This document shows positions 34,824 to 45,821 of a stretch of 64,000 nt of DNA, piece after piece. The DNA is from Marinomonas primoryensis (lineage in GTDB: Bacteria > Pseudomonadota > Gammaproteobacteria > Pseudomonadales > Marinomonadaceae): the NCBI RefSeq assembly GCF_013372285.1, contig NZ_CP054301.1, forward strand, positions 3,376,001-3,440,000. Reading direction: 5' to 3'. Numbering within the stretch: position 1 is the first letter of the stretch; each line of letters starts with the position of its first letter. The translations under genes and the position numbers were made by a program. The notes beneath the pieces were generated by a model. That model did no database searches, was not told the DNA's origin, and saw nothing but the letters and a program-made list of their open reading frames with translations.

Positions 34824-35867
34824 ATGATGGTCATACGCCCAATTTGTCAAAATGACCTAAAGTCACTTTATCGACTTGCCGAAAAAACGGGGATTGGTTT
34901 CACCTCTCTCGTCCCAGATGAAGCCATTCTACAAAAGAAAATCGACGGTGCGGTTCGTTCCTTTGCTAAAGATAATGTCACCAAACCGAGCAATGAAGAC
35001 TACTTGATGGTGCTAGAAGACAGCACAACAGGCGACATTGTGGGTACATGCGGCGTGCTAGCCACCGTTGGTTTAGATGAACCATTTTACAGCTACCATT
35101 TAGGTACCATTACTCATGCCTCAAGAGAGCTTGGTGTCCATAACGCCGTGCCAACGCTCATTTTGAATAATGATTTCACGGGGTGCAGTGAAATTTGCAC
35201 GTTATTTTTAGAAGAGGACTTTCGCCATTCTAAAAATGGTCAGCTATTGTCTAAAGCACGCTTTATGTTCATGGCACAATTTCCAGAACGCTTTACCGAA
35301 AAAGTCTTTGCTGAAATGCGCGGTGTGAGCGATGAAAATGGCGTGTCGCCTTTATGGGAAAGTCTTGGACGTCATTTTTTCTCCATCGACTTTAAAGAAG
35401 CGGATGAATTGACGGGTCAAGGCAACAAACAATTCATCGCTGAATTGATGCCGAACAACCCTGTCTACGTGAACTTACTGCCCAAAGAAGCCAGAGATGT
35501 ACTGGGGCACGTTCATCAAAATACAGTTCCAGCGCGTCGTCTACTAGAGCAAGAAGGCTTTCGCTACGAAAATTACGTCGACATTTTTGATGGTGGACCA
35601 AGTCTCGAAGCCAGAGTTCAAGATATTCGCGCTGTTCGTGATAGCCGTCTATGCCTTGCTAATATTGGCCAACCCAAAGGAATCGGAGAAGGAAGCTACT
35701 ACCTCGTTTCCAACGCAAAAGTAGCGGACTTTCGTTGCATCTTGATTCAACGATCAATACCACCAGGCAGCGCCATGACCTTGACGCAAGAAGAAGCAGA
35801 CAGTCTGTGTATCATCACTAAAGAACCGGTACGAGTCGTCGAATTATCACCTTATTCAAGGGGCTGA
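34824..35867 (+). CDS. astA: Arginine N-succinyltransferase, second subunit
   Basis: The 347-residue protein is closer to single-chain AstA than its neighbour is: MMVIRPICQNDLKSLYRLA, LFLEEDFRHSKNGQLLSKAR, MRGVSDENGVSPLWESLG, and VDIFDGGPSLEAR. It shares the same fold and motifs with the preceding subunit, indicating an old duplication. GAGAGGA lies upstream of the start. A 108-bp spacer separates the two genes without an obvious terminator. Two adjacent ATG codons open the frame; the first is used here. Confidence 0.88.
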   Translation: MMVIRPICQNDLKSLYRLAEKTGIGFTSLVPDEAILQKKIDGAVRSFAKDNVTKPSNEDYLMVLEDSTTGDIVGTCGVLATVGLDEPFYSYHLGTITHASRELGVHNAVPTLILNNDFTGCSEICTLFLEEDFRHSKNGQLLSKARFMFMAQFPERFTEKVFAEMRGVSDENGVSPLWESLGRHFFSIDFKEADELTGQGNKQFIAELMPNNPVYVNLLPKEARDVLGHVHQNTVPARRLLEQEGFRYENYVDIFDGGPSLEARVQDIRAVRDSRLCLANIGQPKGIGEGSYYLVSNAKVADFRCILIQRSIPPGSAMTLTQEEADSLCIITKEPVRVVELSPYSRG

Positions 35868-35917
35868 TTATATCGCCCTTTGCGTGAATGGGTTCCCTGC
35901 TTTAGGGACATCAATGA

Positions 35918-37432
<1,515 letters not shown>

Positions 37433-37482
37433 TGTAAAACTAAGACCTTAGCACCTAGATAATAAACACGATTGAGGTAATT

Positions 37483-38829
37483 ATGAACACAGCGACAGAA
37501 GCCAATTTTGATGGCTTAGTGGGCCCAACCCACAATTACAGCGGCCTTTCTTTTGGTAATGTCGCTTCTTTAAACAACTCGGCACGATCATCAAACCCAA
37601 AGGCCGCGGCCAAGCAAGGCTTAACCAAGATGAAAGCCTTGGCGGACATGGGCTTTGTTCAAGGCGTACTCGCGCCTCATGAACGCCCACATATTCCTAC
37701 TTTGCGCCGTCTTGGTTTTTCTGGCAGCGATGCCAACGTATTAGAACAAGCCGCGAAACAAGCACCTAAGCTTTTGGCTGCGGTGAGCTCCGCCTCATGC
37801 ATGTGGACAGCCAACGCAGCCACCGTGTCACCAAGCGGCGATACAGTTGACGGCCGAGTTCACTTCACTCCGGCTAACTTGGTCAATAAATTTCACCGTT
37901 CGATCGAACATGAAACCACAGGGGCCATTTTACAAGCCACGTTTAAAGATGATAAACACTTCGCCCATCACGCCGCATTACCAAGTGTTGATCACTTTGG
38001 TGATGAAGGCGCCGCAAACCATACGCGTTTTTGCCACAACTATGGCGAACAAGGCATTGAATTTTTTGTCTATGGGATGGAAGCCTTCAACAACAGCGGT
38101 CCTCGCCCAGCAAAATTCCCTGCTCGTCACACCTTAGAAGCATCGCAAGCCGTGGCTCGTCGTCATGGATTATCAGCGGATCAAGTAGTTTACGCCCAAC
38201 AGAATCCAGCCGTTATTGACGCCGGTGTATTCCACAACGACGTAATCGCCGTCGGCAATCGTAATGCACACTTCTACCATCAAGAAGCATTTTTAAATAC
38301 AGCACAGATGAAGCAGGATTTACTAACAGCGTGGGGAGACAGAGCCTCTCAGTTTCACCTGATTGAAGTGCCAAGCGCTGCGGTATCGGTACAAGATTGC
38401 ATTCAGTCTTACTTATTTAACAGCCAACTGTTGAGCCGTGGCGACAATGACATGGTATTGATCGTACCGGGAGAGTGTGAAAACAACCCTGCGGTTTGGG
38501 CGTATTTAAACAGCTTAGTAACAGGTAACTCACCGATCAATGAAGTGAAAGTGTTCGACCTAAAACAAAGCATGAGCAATGGTGGTGGACCAGCTTGCCT
38601 TCGACTTAGAGTGGCCTTAACCCACGCTGAACAAAAAGCGATTAACCCCTCCACACTGATGAATAACGCGTTATTTGGACAATTAAATAATTGGGTAGAC
38701 AAGCATTACCGTGATGAACTGCATGAAGCAGATCTTGCTGACCCTAAATTGCTGATTGAAAGCCGAAATGCATTAGATGAACTTACTCAGATAATGGACT
38801 TAGGAAGCGTGTACGAATTTCAGAAGTAA
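37483..38829 (+). CDS. astB: N-succinylarginine dihydrolase
   Basis: The 448-residue protein starts with the family hallmark [21 protein letters not shown] and contains [15 protein letters not shown], plus [18 protein letters not shown] and [11 protein letters not shown]. It is a member of the amidinotransferase superfamily with a Cys-His-Glu active site; the Cys is in GGGPACLRL. It hydrolyses succinylarginine to succinylornithine, ammonia and CO2. It is the last gene of the operon, with GAGG before the start. A hairpin repeat array begins 8 nt after the stop. Confidence 0.95.
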   Translation: MNTATEANFDGLVGPTHNYSGLSFGNVASLNNSARSSNPKAAAKQGLTKMKALADMGFVQGVLAPHERPHIPTLRRLGFSGSDANVLEQAAKQAPKLLAAVSSASCMWTANAATVSPSGDTVDGRVHFTPANLVNKFHRSIEHETTGAILQATFKDDKHFAHHAALPSVDHFGDEGAANHTRFCHNYGEQGIEFFVYGMEAFNNSGPRPAKFPARHTLEASQAVARRHGLSADQVVYAQQNPAVIDAGVFHNDVIAVGNRNAHFYHQEAFLNTAQMKQDLLTAWGDRASQFHLIEVPSAAVSVQDCIQSYLFNSQLLSRGDNDMVLIVPGECENNPAVWAYLNSLVTGNSPINEVKVFDLKQSMSNGGGPACLRLRVALTHAEQKAINPSTLMNNALFGQLNNWVDKHYRDELHEADLADPKLLIESRNALDELTQIMDLGSVYEFQK

Positions 38830-38836
38830 CCTTACC

Positions 38837-39165
38837 AACCCCACCCTAGCCCTCCCCTTGAAGATAAGGGGAGGGAACAAAAAACAGTACCTAGCCCCTC
38901 ACCTGTCAGGAGGGTGTTGTTCTTCAGCTCCTCCCCCTGTCAAGGGGGAGGTTGGGAGGGGGTTGTTCTTCAGCTCCTCCTTCTCTGCTAAGGAGAGAGA
39001 ACAAAAAACAGTACCTAGCCCCTCACCTGTCAGGAGGGTGTTGTTCTTCAGCTCCTCCTTCTCTGCTAAGGAGAGAGAACAAAAAACAGTACCTAGCACC
39101 TCACCTGTCAGGAGAGTGTTGTTCTTCAGCTCCTCCCCCTGTTAAGGGGGAGGTTGGGAGGGGGT
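38837..39165. repeat. Hairpin repeat array A, left of the DUF559 gene
   Basis: A 330-bp array of G/C-rich stem-loops. It begins AACCCCACCCTAGCCCTCCC, has copies of a roughly 78-bp unit (ACAGTACCTAG at 38884, 39008 and 39086), and ends GGGAGGTTGGGAGGGGGT. The outer ends are imperfect inverted repeats of each other. Stems have the form CTCC...(C/T)T-loop-AAGG...GGAG. ORFs drawn through it are repeat translations. The final base is shared with the stop codon of the DUF559 gene. Confidence 0.92.
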
Positions 39166-39521
39166 CACTGAACTTTATGCAAAAGTACCTGCAGTACAGA
39201 ATCCAGCTCATTCATAATTTGCGCATTCGTAAAACGCACAACCTCTAGTCCTACATCCTGAAGATATTCAGACCTCTCCCTATCATATAACTGAGCTTCT
39301 TCTGTAAAGTGACTAGCACCATCCAATTCGATTGGAAGATGTTTTTCGGAGCAGTAAAAGTCCACAATAAATATCCCTATTCCATGCTGCCTTCGAAACT
39401 TCACACCAAGCTGTCGTCCTCTGATGTGACGCCATAAGCGACGCTCAGGTTCTGGCATATTACTTCTTAATTTGACTCTCAAATATTGATAGTTTTTTAG
39501 ATTAAATACTCGTTCGCTCAT
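39165..39521 (-). CDS. DUF559 endonuclease-domain protein between repeat arrays
   Basis: The 118-residue protein is a DUF559 (Vsr-like PD-(D/E)xK) protein: LRSNMPEPERRLWRHIRGR, then FRRQHGIGIFIVDFYCSEK with the catalytic-type D, IELDGASHF, and a C-terminal VVRFTNAQIM. These are the positions of metal-binding acidic residues in Vsr-type nucleases. AGGG lies about 8 nt before the ATG. Repeat arrays of one family lie on both sides: one ends at its stop and the other begins about 30 bp before its start. Such nucleases often occur with repeats in other genomes, but a functional link is not shown. Confidence 0.85.
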   Translation of the reverse strand: MSERVFNLKNYQYLRVKLRSNMPEPERRLWRHIRGRQLGVKFRRQHGIGIFIVDFYCSEKHLPIELDGASHFTEEAQLYDRERSEYLQDVGLEVVRFTNAQIMNELDSVLQVLLHKVQ

Positions 39522-39551
39522 TCCATAAGCCCTGCTAAACCTTGAACAATT

Positions 39552-39777
39552 AACCCCACCCTAGCCCTCCCCTTGAAGATAAGGGGAGGGAACAAAAATA
39601 GTACCTAGCCTCTCCCCCTGAAGATATGGGGAGAGAACAAAAATAGTACCTAGCCTCTCCCCCTGAAGATAAGGGGAGAGGACAAAAATAGTACCTAGCT
39701 CCTCCTTCTCTGTTAAGGAGAGGGAAAAAAGTAGTACTTAACTCCTCCCCCAGTTAAGGGGGAGGTTGGGAGGGGGT
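39552..39777. repeat. Hairpin repeat array B, right of the DUF559 gene
   Basis: Five stem-loops at a 45-bp period: stems near 39565, 39610, 39655, 39699 and 39744. Unit text runs CTCTCCCCCTGAAGATAAGG then GGAGAG with spacer AACAAAAATAGTACCTAG. It starts with the same AACCCCACCCTAG end and finishes with the same GGGAGGTTGGGAGGGGGT end as array A and has the same orientation. Confidence 0.92.
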
Positions 39778-39788
39778 CGTACTAATAA

Positions 39789-40121
39789 CTAAAAATGCTC
39801 ACCGTTTTCGTAATAATCTTTGCCTTGTAGATCGTGAAATAACACGGTGATGTCTTGTCCACTGTCGACCAAGGGTCTTATCAATTCTTCGATAATCAAA
39901 GTAACTTTTTGTTTTACTTCATCGCCTCGATCAAACCACAGCACATCAAAAAAGGGATAAGCAGGAGAAGCGCCGCCCACAGCTAGGTAGGTCGTTGGCT
40001 GATACTCAAGCGTAAAATGCGAATTAGGCGTGTCTGTCATTTCTGCCAAATTCTCAATCAATATATCAGCAACAGACTCTAGTTCGTCAAATGCCAAGCC
40101 GCGTACACGTATATGAGGCAT
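39789..40121 (-). CDS. DUF1904 family protein
   Basis: The 110-residue protein begins MPHIRVRGLAFDELES and has the DUF1904 plan, a tautomerase-like fold with the N-terminal Pro after Met. The later segment VLWFDRGDEVKQKVT is conserved in the family. No function is established; the free N-terminal proline suggests, but does not prove, tautomerase chemistry. It lies directly downstream of repeat array B and is transcribed toward it. Confidence 0.85.
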   Translation of the reverse strand: MPHIRVRGLAFDELESVADILIENLAEMTDTPNSHFTLEYQPTTYLAVGGASPAYPFFDVLWFDRGDEVKQKVTLIIEELIRPLVDSGQDITVLFHDLQGKDYYENGEHF

Positions 40122-40174
40122 AACTGTCCTTATCTATAGTATTCAATTAAGCACGCTGAATCGTGATTGAGTGG

Positions 40175-40582
40175 TTAATATTCGTCCACATAATCAAATG
40201 AATGTGTCTCAACGATGTTTCCATCAAGCACAATGTCCACGCTCCACTTACCATCAAACCCAGGCATCAAACGCTTGCTTGACCAAACACGCCAGCGATC
40301 ACCACCAATATCAAAAGCAACATCCGCTTGTTCTTCTCCGTCCAATTTCCAACGGTGAATCACTTGGCCTCCAGACATTGCTCGTAAATCTGTGAAAAAA
40401 TAGACACGTTGAATTTCACCATACTCTACTTTTACAATGGGGCCGATATCATCAATCGGCTCTCGATCAATAACATCGGTTGAAAACTGAGCTCGGGCAA
40501 CGGTGCCTTCAGCCCACGCAGGCAATATCGTTGCAAACGATAAAAGCCCTGCAAGCACAACTCGTGTTAGCGTCTGCCACAT
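40175..40582 (-). CDS. DUF2914 domain protein, exported
   Basis: The 135-residue precursor has a signal peptide with cleavage after LPAWA. The mature part is a single DUF2914 domain: VARAQFSTDVIDREP, VYFFTDLRAMSGGQVIHRW and WRVWSSKRLMPGFDGKWSV. In other bacteria this domain binds or follows envelope proteins; the function is unknown. A separate unit 54 bp upstream of the DUF1904 gene on the same strand, so the two may be cotranscribed. Confidence 0.85.
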   Translation of the reverse strand: MWQTLTRVVLAGLLSFATILPAWAEGTVARAQFSTDVIDREPIDDIGPIVKVEYGEIQRVYFFTDLRAMSGGQVIHRWKLDGEEQADVAFDIGGDRWRVWSSKRLMPGFDGKWSVDIVLDGNIVETHSFDYVDEY

Positions 40583-40683
40583 AGTAAAATCCTATTATGT
40601 TTTTCATTGAGGATCATAAGAACACGGTTTTTTAGACGGTGTTTTTTTATGAATAAGTCTAAGAGTAAAGTTAGCTTAAAATG

Positions 40684-40732
40684 ATGTAAAAAAAACGAGA
40701 GTTTTGTGTAATTTTGCAATATCTCTCGTTTT
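40684..40732 (-). terminator. Terminator after gpt
   Basis: On the minus strand AAAACGAGAG pairs with CTCTCGTTTT and the T-run continues. It lies about 45 nt after the gpt stop. Confidence 0.85.
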
Positions 40733-40775
40733 CTACTGTAAAACAATAAGATGGGATAGGCAGAAGAAGTAATGC

Positions 40776-41276
40776 TTATTTTTCCTGACGATCCGCTAAC
40801 GGCGTCGAAAACGTATACTCCATATCCCAAGGGAAACGAATCCAAGTATCTTGGCTCACTTCAGTGATGAAAGTATCCACCAATGGTTTACCGGCTGGCT
40901 TGGCATAAATCGTTGCAAAGTGCGCTTTTGGCAACATTTCACGTACTTTTGCTGCAGTGCGTCCCGTGTCTACCAAGTCATCAACTAGGATAAAACCTTC
41001 GCCGTCCCCTTCCACACCTTTCAGAATGCTCAATTCGCCCTGTTTCATCGCCGCGTCGCCTTGTTCGTCAGCGCCATAGCTGACAATACAAATGGTATCA
41101 ATCAAACGAATGTCCATTTCACGACACAAAATAGCCGCTGGCACCAAACCACCGCGAGTAATCGCGATAATGCCTTTCCAAGGACCTTGCTCAAGCAATC
41201 GCCAAGACAAAGCACGCGCATTTCTATGCAACTCTTCCCATGATACTGGAAAATCTTTTGAATAAGGGATCATCAA
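40776..41276 (-). CDS. gpt: Xanthine(-guanine) phosphoribosyltransferase
   Basis: The 166-residue enzyme has the PRPP-binding loop [14 protein letters not shown], the N-terminal loop [15 protein letters not shown] and the C-terminal [10 protein letters not shown], all typical of Gpt. It salvages xanthine and guanine to their monophosphates. It lies alone with its own terminator. Two ATG codons open the frame; either gives a normal length. Confidence 0.93.
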   Translation of the reverse strand: MMIPYSKDFPVSWEELHRNARALSWRLLEQGPWKGIIAITRGGLVPAAILCREMDIRLIDTICIVSYGADEQGDAAMKQGELSILKGVEGDGEGFILVDDLVDTGRTAAKVREMLPKAHFATIYAKPAGKPLVDTFITEVSQDTWIRFPWDMEYTFSTPLADRQEK

Positions 41277-41367
41277 GGCTCCTACGCTTTATTAAGCTAT
41301 CGGTTATCGTGTTTCAATATCTATAATGATAGAAACCACTCATTATTACCAAAAATATTGAATTACA

Positions 41368-41889
41368 TTAGAAGGGTGGGGATTTTAACGGCATAGGCAG
41401 CCCCGCCGCAACAAAAGTTACCCGATCGGACAATTTAGCCAATGCTTGGTTCATCGCACCAGCCTCATCGCCAAAGCGCCTAGCTAAAGCATTCATCGGC
41501 ATAATACCCAAACCCACTTCGCTAGAGACCAAAACCAAGTCCCCTTGAAACTGCTCGACGGCGTCCAATAATGCGGCTTTCTCTTGCTGTAATCGAGTCT
41601 CATCTTCTAAGCACAATAAGTTCGTCAACCACAGGGTAAAGCACTCTACAATCACCGCTTGATCCGCTGAATTTATTCTATTTAATACGTCCGCCAGCGC
41701 CAATGGCTCTTCTATTAATTGCCATTCTTGAGGGCGATTCTCTTTATGCAAACGCACTCGATCGGCCATATCGTCATCCCACACTTGAGAGGTCGCGACA
41801 TAACAAACAGGCTTACCAGAAGCGGCCACTTGCTCTTGAGCAAAGGCACTTTTTCCACTGCGCACACCGCCAAGCACTAAATGTTTCAT
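41368..41889 (-). CDS. cobU: Adenosylcobinamide kinase / guanylyltransferase
   Basis: The 173-residue protein begins with the P-loop VLGGVRSGKSAFAQE, and has VIVECFTLWLTNLL and SSEVGLGIMPMNALARRFGDEAG, all CobU hallmarks. It phosphorylates adenosylcobinamide and attaches GMP for nucleotide-loop assembly in cobalamin synthesis. The start overlaps the preceding decarboxylase stop (ATGA), so the genes are coupled. Usual length. Confidence 0.94.
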   Translation of the reverse strand: MKHLVLGGVRSGKSAFAQEQVAASGKPVCYVATSQVWDDDMADRVRLHKENRPQEWQLIEEPLALADVLNRINSADQAVIVECFTLWLTNLLCLEDETRLQQEKAALLDAVEQFQGDLVLVSSEVGLGIMPMNALARRFGDEAGAMNQALAKLSDRVTFVAAGLPMPLKSPPF

Positions 41890-43001
41890 GCCAATTCCCG
41901 CCCTCCTGCGCTTTTTAATAACCGAATCAATGCTTTATCCAAACCGTCTATTTCGTTCATCGCTGGCAACGCCACACGAATCCAGCCATCGCCCAAGCGA
42001 GTATGAATGCCAACCTGATGCAGCATTTCAAAAACTTGCACCGCGTATTCATGGCTTTCGAGAGTCCAAGTAATAAACAATGGATTGACCACACGCTCTT
42101 GGGAGTCAAAAATAGTATTGAATTTGGGCATCACACGTTCGATAAACACGGTTTGTCGCACGTTTAAAGATTGCAATGCTTGCTCTTGCCAAGCCACATC
42201 GGCAAACGCCAAACTCACTAGGTGCAAGCTCGGTGTCGCGACAGGCCAAGGACCTAAAAGGTTTTTTAAAGCGCTTTGCCATTTCTTCGCACAAAACACA
42301 AAACCCACTCGTGCGCCAGCCAGACCAAAAAATTTACCAACCGACCGAAGGACAAATAGAGACTCAGGCCAATGAGATTGCGTTACATCAGTCAACAGAC
42401 TTAACTCAGGGCAAGGATCAATAAACGCCTCGTCAACCACCAAACTCGCGCCCTGCTTTTCAGCGTGATCAATCAGCGCCGATAACGTAGACGCTGACGC
42501 CCATTCTCCCGTTGGATTGTTCGGCTGAATGACCACGGCGACCGCAAAATTCTGCTCAAGCAACTCTTCCAGCATGTCATAATAAGCAAGCTCATAACCC
42601 CATTTCTTCCAAGCAAACGCGTGCTCTTGATAACCAATGCGAGGCACAACAACGCGCAGATCGCTTAACGGTTTGGACTCACGAAGAAGAATAGGCAAAG
42701 ATTCAATAATATGCTGAGAGCCTGCACCAATCGTAATAGGCCGACATCCGTAATAACCTTCGGCAACGTCAAGCAAGGTCACTTGATCCGGTAAATCCAT
42801 CCATAAAGACGACTCCATTTGAGGAATAGGCCAAGGTTCACGATTACACGCCGAAGACAAATCCAACCAATTCAGCGCTTTATCACCCACTTTTCGTTGC
42901 CAATAAGCCAAATCTCCACCATGCTTTGGTGGTTCTAAACCTAATGTAGACGACATTCGCTCAGAAGGTATTAAATCAACAGACATATAACCAATCCCCA
43001 T
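41886..43001 (-). CDS. cobC: Threonine-phosphate decarboxylase of cobalamin synthesis
   Basis: The 371-residue PLP enzyme is of the aspartate aminotransferase fold: VIQPNNPTGEW, VVDEAFIDP and RSVGKFFGLAGARVGF, the Lys binding PLP. In pseudomonad nomenclature this is CobC; in Salmonella the same activity is CobD. It makes aminopropanol phosphate for the cobamide side chain. The start lies in the end of cbiB (31-bp overlap); an internal Met at 42986 is an alternative. It is coupled to cobU downstream. Confidence 0.88.
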   Translation of the reverse strand: MGIGYMSVDLIPSERMSSTLGLEPPKHGGDLAYWQRKVGDKALNWLDLSSACNREPWPIPQMESSLWMDLPDQVTLLDVAEGYYGCRPITIGAGSQHIIESLPILLRESKPLSDLRVVVPRIGYQEHAFAWKKWGYELAYYDMLEELLEQNFAVAVVIQPNNPTGEWASASTLSALIDHAEKQGASLVVDEAFIDPCPELSLLTDVTQSHWPESLFVLRSVGKFFGLAGARVGFVFCAKKWQSALKNLLGPWPVATPSLHLVSLAFADVAWQEQALQSLNVRQTVFIERVMPKFNTIFDSQERVVNPLFITWTLESHEYAVQVFEMLHQVGIHTRLGDGWIRVALPAMNEIDGLDKALIRLLKSAGGRELA

Positions 43002-44002
43002 AAAACCACGCTTTTATCCACCAGTAAAATAGCCTCTTTTAAATGTGTGGGCGTTGGCATATCGCCTTCACTCTCGCCAAGAATGGGTCTGGTTTCCATT
43101 TTTCCAAAATATGGCGCTTCACCACCTAATTTAATCCCTAATGCACCCGCACCGGCAGCCATCACAGGGCCAGCATTTGGGCTCTTCCAACGGGCAGAAG
43201 GACGACGAGAACTGCGAATGGCCGCATGCCAATTTCCACAAATTGCATACGTGTAAACCACCAATCGCGCAGGAATGTAATTCAACACATCGTCGAAACG
43301 CGCAGCAAACCAACCAAAGAACAATAAAGATTCGGTTTTATATCCCCACATGGCATCTAAGGTATTGGCCAAACGATACAAGAGCACGCCTGGCGCACCC
43401 AATATTAAGAACCAAAAAATCGGCGCAAAAATCGCATCGCTGCCATTTTCCAACACCGACTCAATGCCGGCTTTCGCCACGGCAGATTCGTCTAAATGTT
43501 GTGTATCACGGCTGACGATATAACTGACCGCGAGGCGCGCTTCATCGAGTTTTTCAGTGCTATTTTCAGAGTTAAACGGCGACGCGGATAAAGGCGAATA
43601 AATCGCCAAAGCATGTTCACGTAGACTTTGCCAACCGATGGCGAAATACAGCACCAACACCGACAATAAGTTATTCAGCCAATCTGGCGACAAGTAAAGC
43701 AGTGCAATCAGAATCAATAACCAAGGCAACACCGCAATCAGCCAAGCTAACACTCCCGCCATTCGTTGTCGCAACGGGCTCGCGTCTAAAGGTAATTGCG
43801 TATATTGACGACAAAGGTCTACCCAGCGGCCAAACCAAATAAGCGGATGCCAACTTTTAGGCTCGCCTAGTAGACGATCCAGCACCAACGCAGCGAGCAG
43901 AATCACACTGGTGGTGGAGAACACCCCAAAAAAATTGTAAAAGAAACCATCGAAAATACTATCTAAATTAAAAAGGATCATAAATATAGGTCGTTTTTTC
44001 AC
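42971..44002 (-). CDS. cbiB: Adenosylcobinamide-phosphate synthase
   Basis: The 343-residue inner-membrane protein has the CbiB landmarks LDRLLGEPKSWHPLIWFGR near the N-terminus, SYIVSRDTQHLDES, SVLENGSDAIFAPIFW and RLANTLDAMWGYK. It joins the aminopropanol phosphate arm to adenosylcobyric acid. The open frame begins at GTG 44002; an internal ATG at 43981 may be used, as no good ribosome site decides. It is head-to-head with cobQ across 65 bp. No cobalamin riboswitch is visible in this short spacer. Confidence 0.92.
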   Translation of the reverse strand: MKKRPIFMILFNLDSIFDGFFYNFFGVFSTTSVILLAALVLDRLLGEPKSWHPLIWFGRWVDLCRQYTQLPLDASPLRQRMAGVLAWLIAVLPWLLILIALLYLSPDWLNNLLSVLVLYFAIGWQSLREHALAIYSPLSASPFNSENSTEKLDEARLAVSYIVSRDTQHLDESAVAKAGIESVLENGSDAIFAPIFWFLILGAPGVLLYRLANTLDAMWGYKTESLLFFGWFAARFDDVLNYIPARLVVYTYAICGNWHAAIRSSRRPSARWKSPNAGPVMAAGAGALGIKLGGEAPYFGKMETRPILGESEGDMPTPTHLKEAILLVDKSVVLWGLVICLLI

Positions 44003-44067
44003 TTAACAAGACAAGAAGGTAGGGTAGAATTCTATCACCTAATTGATTTAAAGCGTGATGAACCTGA

Positions 44068-45555
44068 ATGCCAGCCTTTAGTTTAATGATCCAAGGCACC
44101 ACCTCGGACGCCGGAAAAAGTACTCTCGTCACCGCCTTATGCCGTTTATTCGTCCGTCGCGGCATTCATGTCGCTCCGTTTAAGCCACAAAACATGGCAC
44201 TAAACAGTGCCGTCACGCAAGATGGCAACGAGATTGGCCGAGCTCAAGCCGTCCAAGCCTACGCGGCAGGGCTTGAACCGCATGTGGACATGAACCCAAT
44301 TTTACTCAAACCCAACACAGACACTGGCGCGCAAGTCATCATTCAAGGCAAAGCCATCGGCAATATGGACGCAGTGGGTTATCACGAATACAAAAGCATC
44401 GCTAAAGTCGCCGCGTTAGATTCCTATTATAAACTCGCTAATCAATATCAAGCCGTTCTAATAGAAGGCGCTGGCAGCCCAGCCGAAATAAATTTACGCG
44501 CTCGCGACATCGCCAATATGGGTTTTGCTGAAAGCATCGATTGCCCCGTTATTATCATCGCCGACATCGACAAAGGTGGCGTTTTTGCACACCTCGTCGG
44601 CACCTTGGATTTACTCAGTCAAAGCGAACAAGACCGCGTCATCGGCTTTGTCATTAATCGCTTTCGAGGCGATATCAGTTTGCTGCAATCTGGCCTAGAC
44701 TGGCTAGAAAAGCGAACGGGGAAGCCAGTGCTTGGTGTTTTACCCTATTTAAAAGGCTTTCATCTTGAATCTGAAGACGCCGTCGCAAAAAGCCCGCAAA
44801 AAAACAGTGCAGATACCCAGCTCAATGTGGTCATTCCTATTATGCCTCGCACCAGCAATCACACGGATTGGGACGCGCTTCGCTTGCATCCAAACGTACA
44901 GGTCACACTGGTTGGCGCAAACGAGCCTATTCCACCAGCCGACTTAGTGATTTTACCTGGTAGCAAAAGCGTGCAAAGTGATCTCGCTTTTTTACGCCAA
45001 GAAGGTTGGGAAGCCTATTTAAGTAAACACTTACGATACGGCGGCAAGGTCATCGGGATTTGCGGCGGCTTTCAAATGCTCGGCGAGCAACTGTCTGATC
45101 CGTTAGGGTTGGAAAACCAACACGCTAACACCCAATCAAAAGGTTTCGGTTTTATTCCGATGGAAACGGTATTGGAGAAAGAGAAACAACTAAAACAACG
45201 ACAAGGTAAACTAGCTTTTTGTGAACAAAAGGCCGAACTAACAGGCTATGAAATTCACTCGGGGGTTTCGAGGTTTTCATCTTCCGTAAGCCACTTCGCC
45301 ACACTCGAAAAGGGTGAAAAAGAAGGTTTCATCTCCGAAGACAACAATATTATCGGCACGTATCTGCACGGAATTTTTGACCACCCGGAAGCACTGAAAA
45401 CATTATTAAACTGGGCAGGCGTCAAACAAGGACAAGACTTCGATTACGACCAGCACCGAAACAGTGAAATCAACCGACTCGCCGACAGCACCGAGCAACA
45501 CATGAACATCGATGCGTTAATTGAACAGTGCAGAGACTTTCAAAAAATTAACTAG
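44068..45555 (+). CDS. cobQ: Cobyric acid synthase
   Basis: The 495-residue amidotransferase starts [19 protein letters not shown], an ATP-binding loop, followed by [10 protein letters not shown]. It ends with a class I glutaminase domain: nucleophile in [12 protein letters not shown] and His in YLHGIFDHP. It amidates four side chains of adenosylcobyrinic diamide. Divergent from the cbiB-cobC-cobU operon, it completes a late cobalamin pathway block; ring-synthesis genes are not in the window. Its stop abuts repeat array C. Confidence 0.94.
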   Translation: MPAFSLMIQGTTSDAGKSTLVTALCRLFVRRGIHVAPFKPQNMALNSAVTQDGNEIGRAQAVQAYAAGLEPHVDMNPILLKPNTDTGAQVIIQGKAIGNMDAVGYHEYKSIAKVAALDSYYKLANQYQAVLIEGAGSPAEINLRARDIANMGFAESIDCPVIIIADIDKGGVFAHLVGTLDLLSQSEQDRVIGFVINRFRGDISLLQSGLDWLEKRTGKPVLGVLPYLKGFHLESEDAVAKSPQKNSADTQLNVVIPIMPRTSNHTDWDALRLHPNVQVTLVGANEPIPPADLVILPGSKSVQSDLAFLRQEGWEAYLSKHLRYGGKVIGICGGFQMLGEQLSDPLGLENQHANTQSKGFGFIPMETVLEKEKQLKQRQGKLAFCEQKAELTGYEIHSGVSRFSSSVSHFATLEKGEKEGFISEDNNIIGTYLHGIFDHPEALKTLLNWAGVKQGQDFDYDQHRNSEINRLADSTEQHMNIDALIEQCRDFQKIN

Positions 45556-45795
45556 CTCCTCTACTACCAATGGTAGGGAACAAAAGCGCATTGCTCTTCC
45601 CCTGCTAAGGGGAGGCAATAAAAATGTCTTAGCCCCTCACCTTGCTGAGAGAGGGGGGTAACCAACAACCCCACCCTAACCCTCCCCTTGAAGATAAGGG
45701 GAGGGAACAAAAGCGCATTGCTCTTCCCCTGCTAAGGGTTGGGAACAAAAATGTCTTAGCTCCTCCCCCTGCTAAGGGGGAGGCTGGGAGGGGGT
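45556..45795. repeat. Hairpin repeat array C, without a nuclease gene
   Basis: Same family as arrays A and B. It contains ACCCCACCCTAACCCTCCCC and finishes GGGAGGCTGGGAGGGGGT, with stems such as CTCCCCCTGCTAAGGGGGAG. Spacers here read AACAAAAGCGCATTGCTCTT rather than the A/B spacer. It begins right after the cobQ stop and ends 26 nt before the convergent galE. The ORFs drawn through it are repeat translations. Confidence 0.9.
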
Positions 45796-45821
45796 TTCCC
45801 TTGAAAAATGGAAAGAATAAG

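Noticed and set aside
38858..39248. Open frames running through repeat array A on both strands
   Set aside because: The predicted proteins are periodic translations of the hairpin repeats, with no ribosome sites or family likeness.
39552..39777. CRISPR array reading of the 45-bp-period repeats
   Set aside because: The repeated part is itself the hairpin, spacers are also near-identical, unit ends vary, and no cas genes are present.
44003..44067. Cobalamin riboswitch between cbiB and cobQ
   Set aside because: The spacer is only 65 bp and has no B12-box-like sequence.
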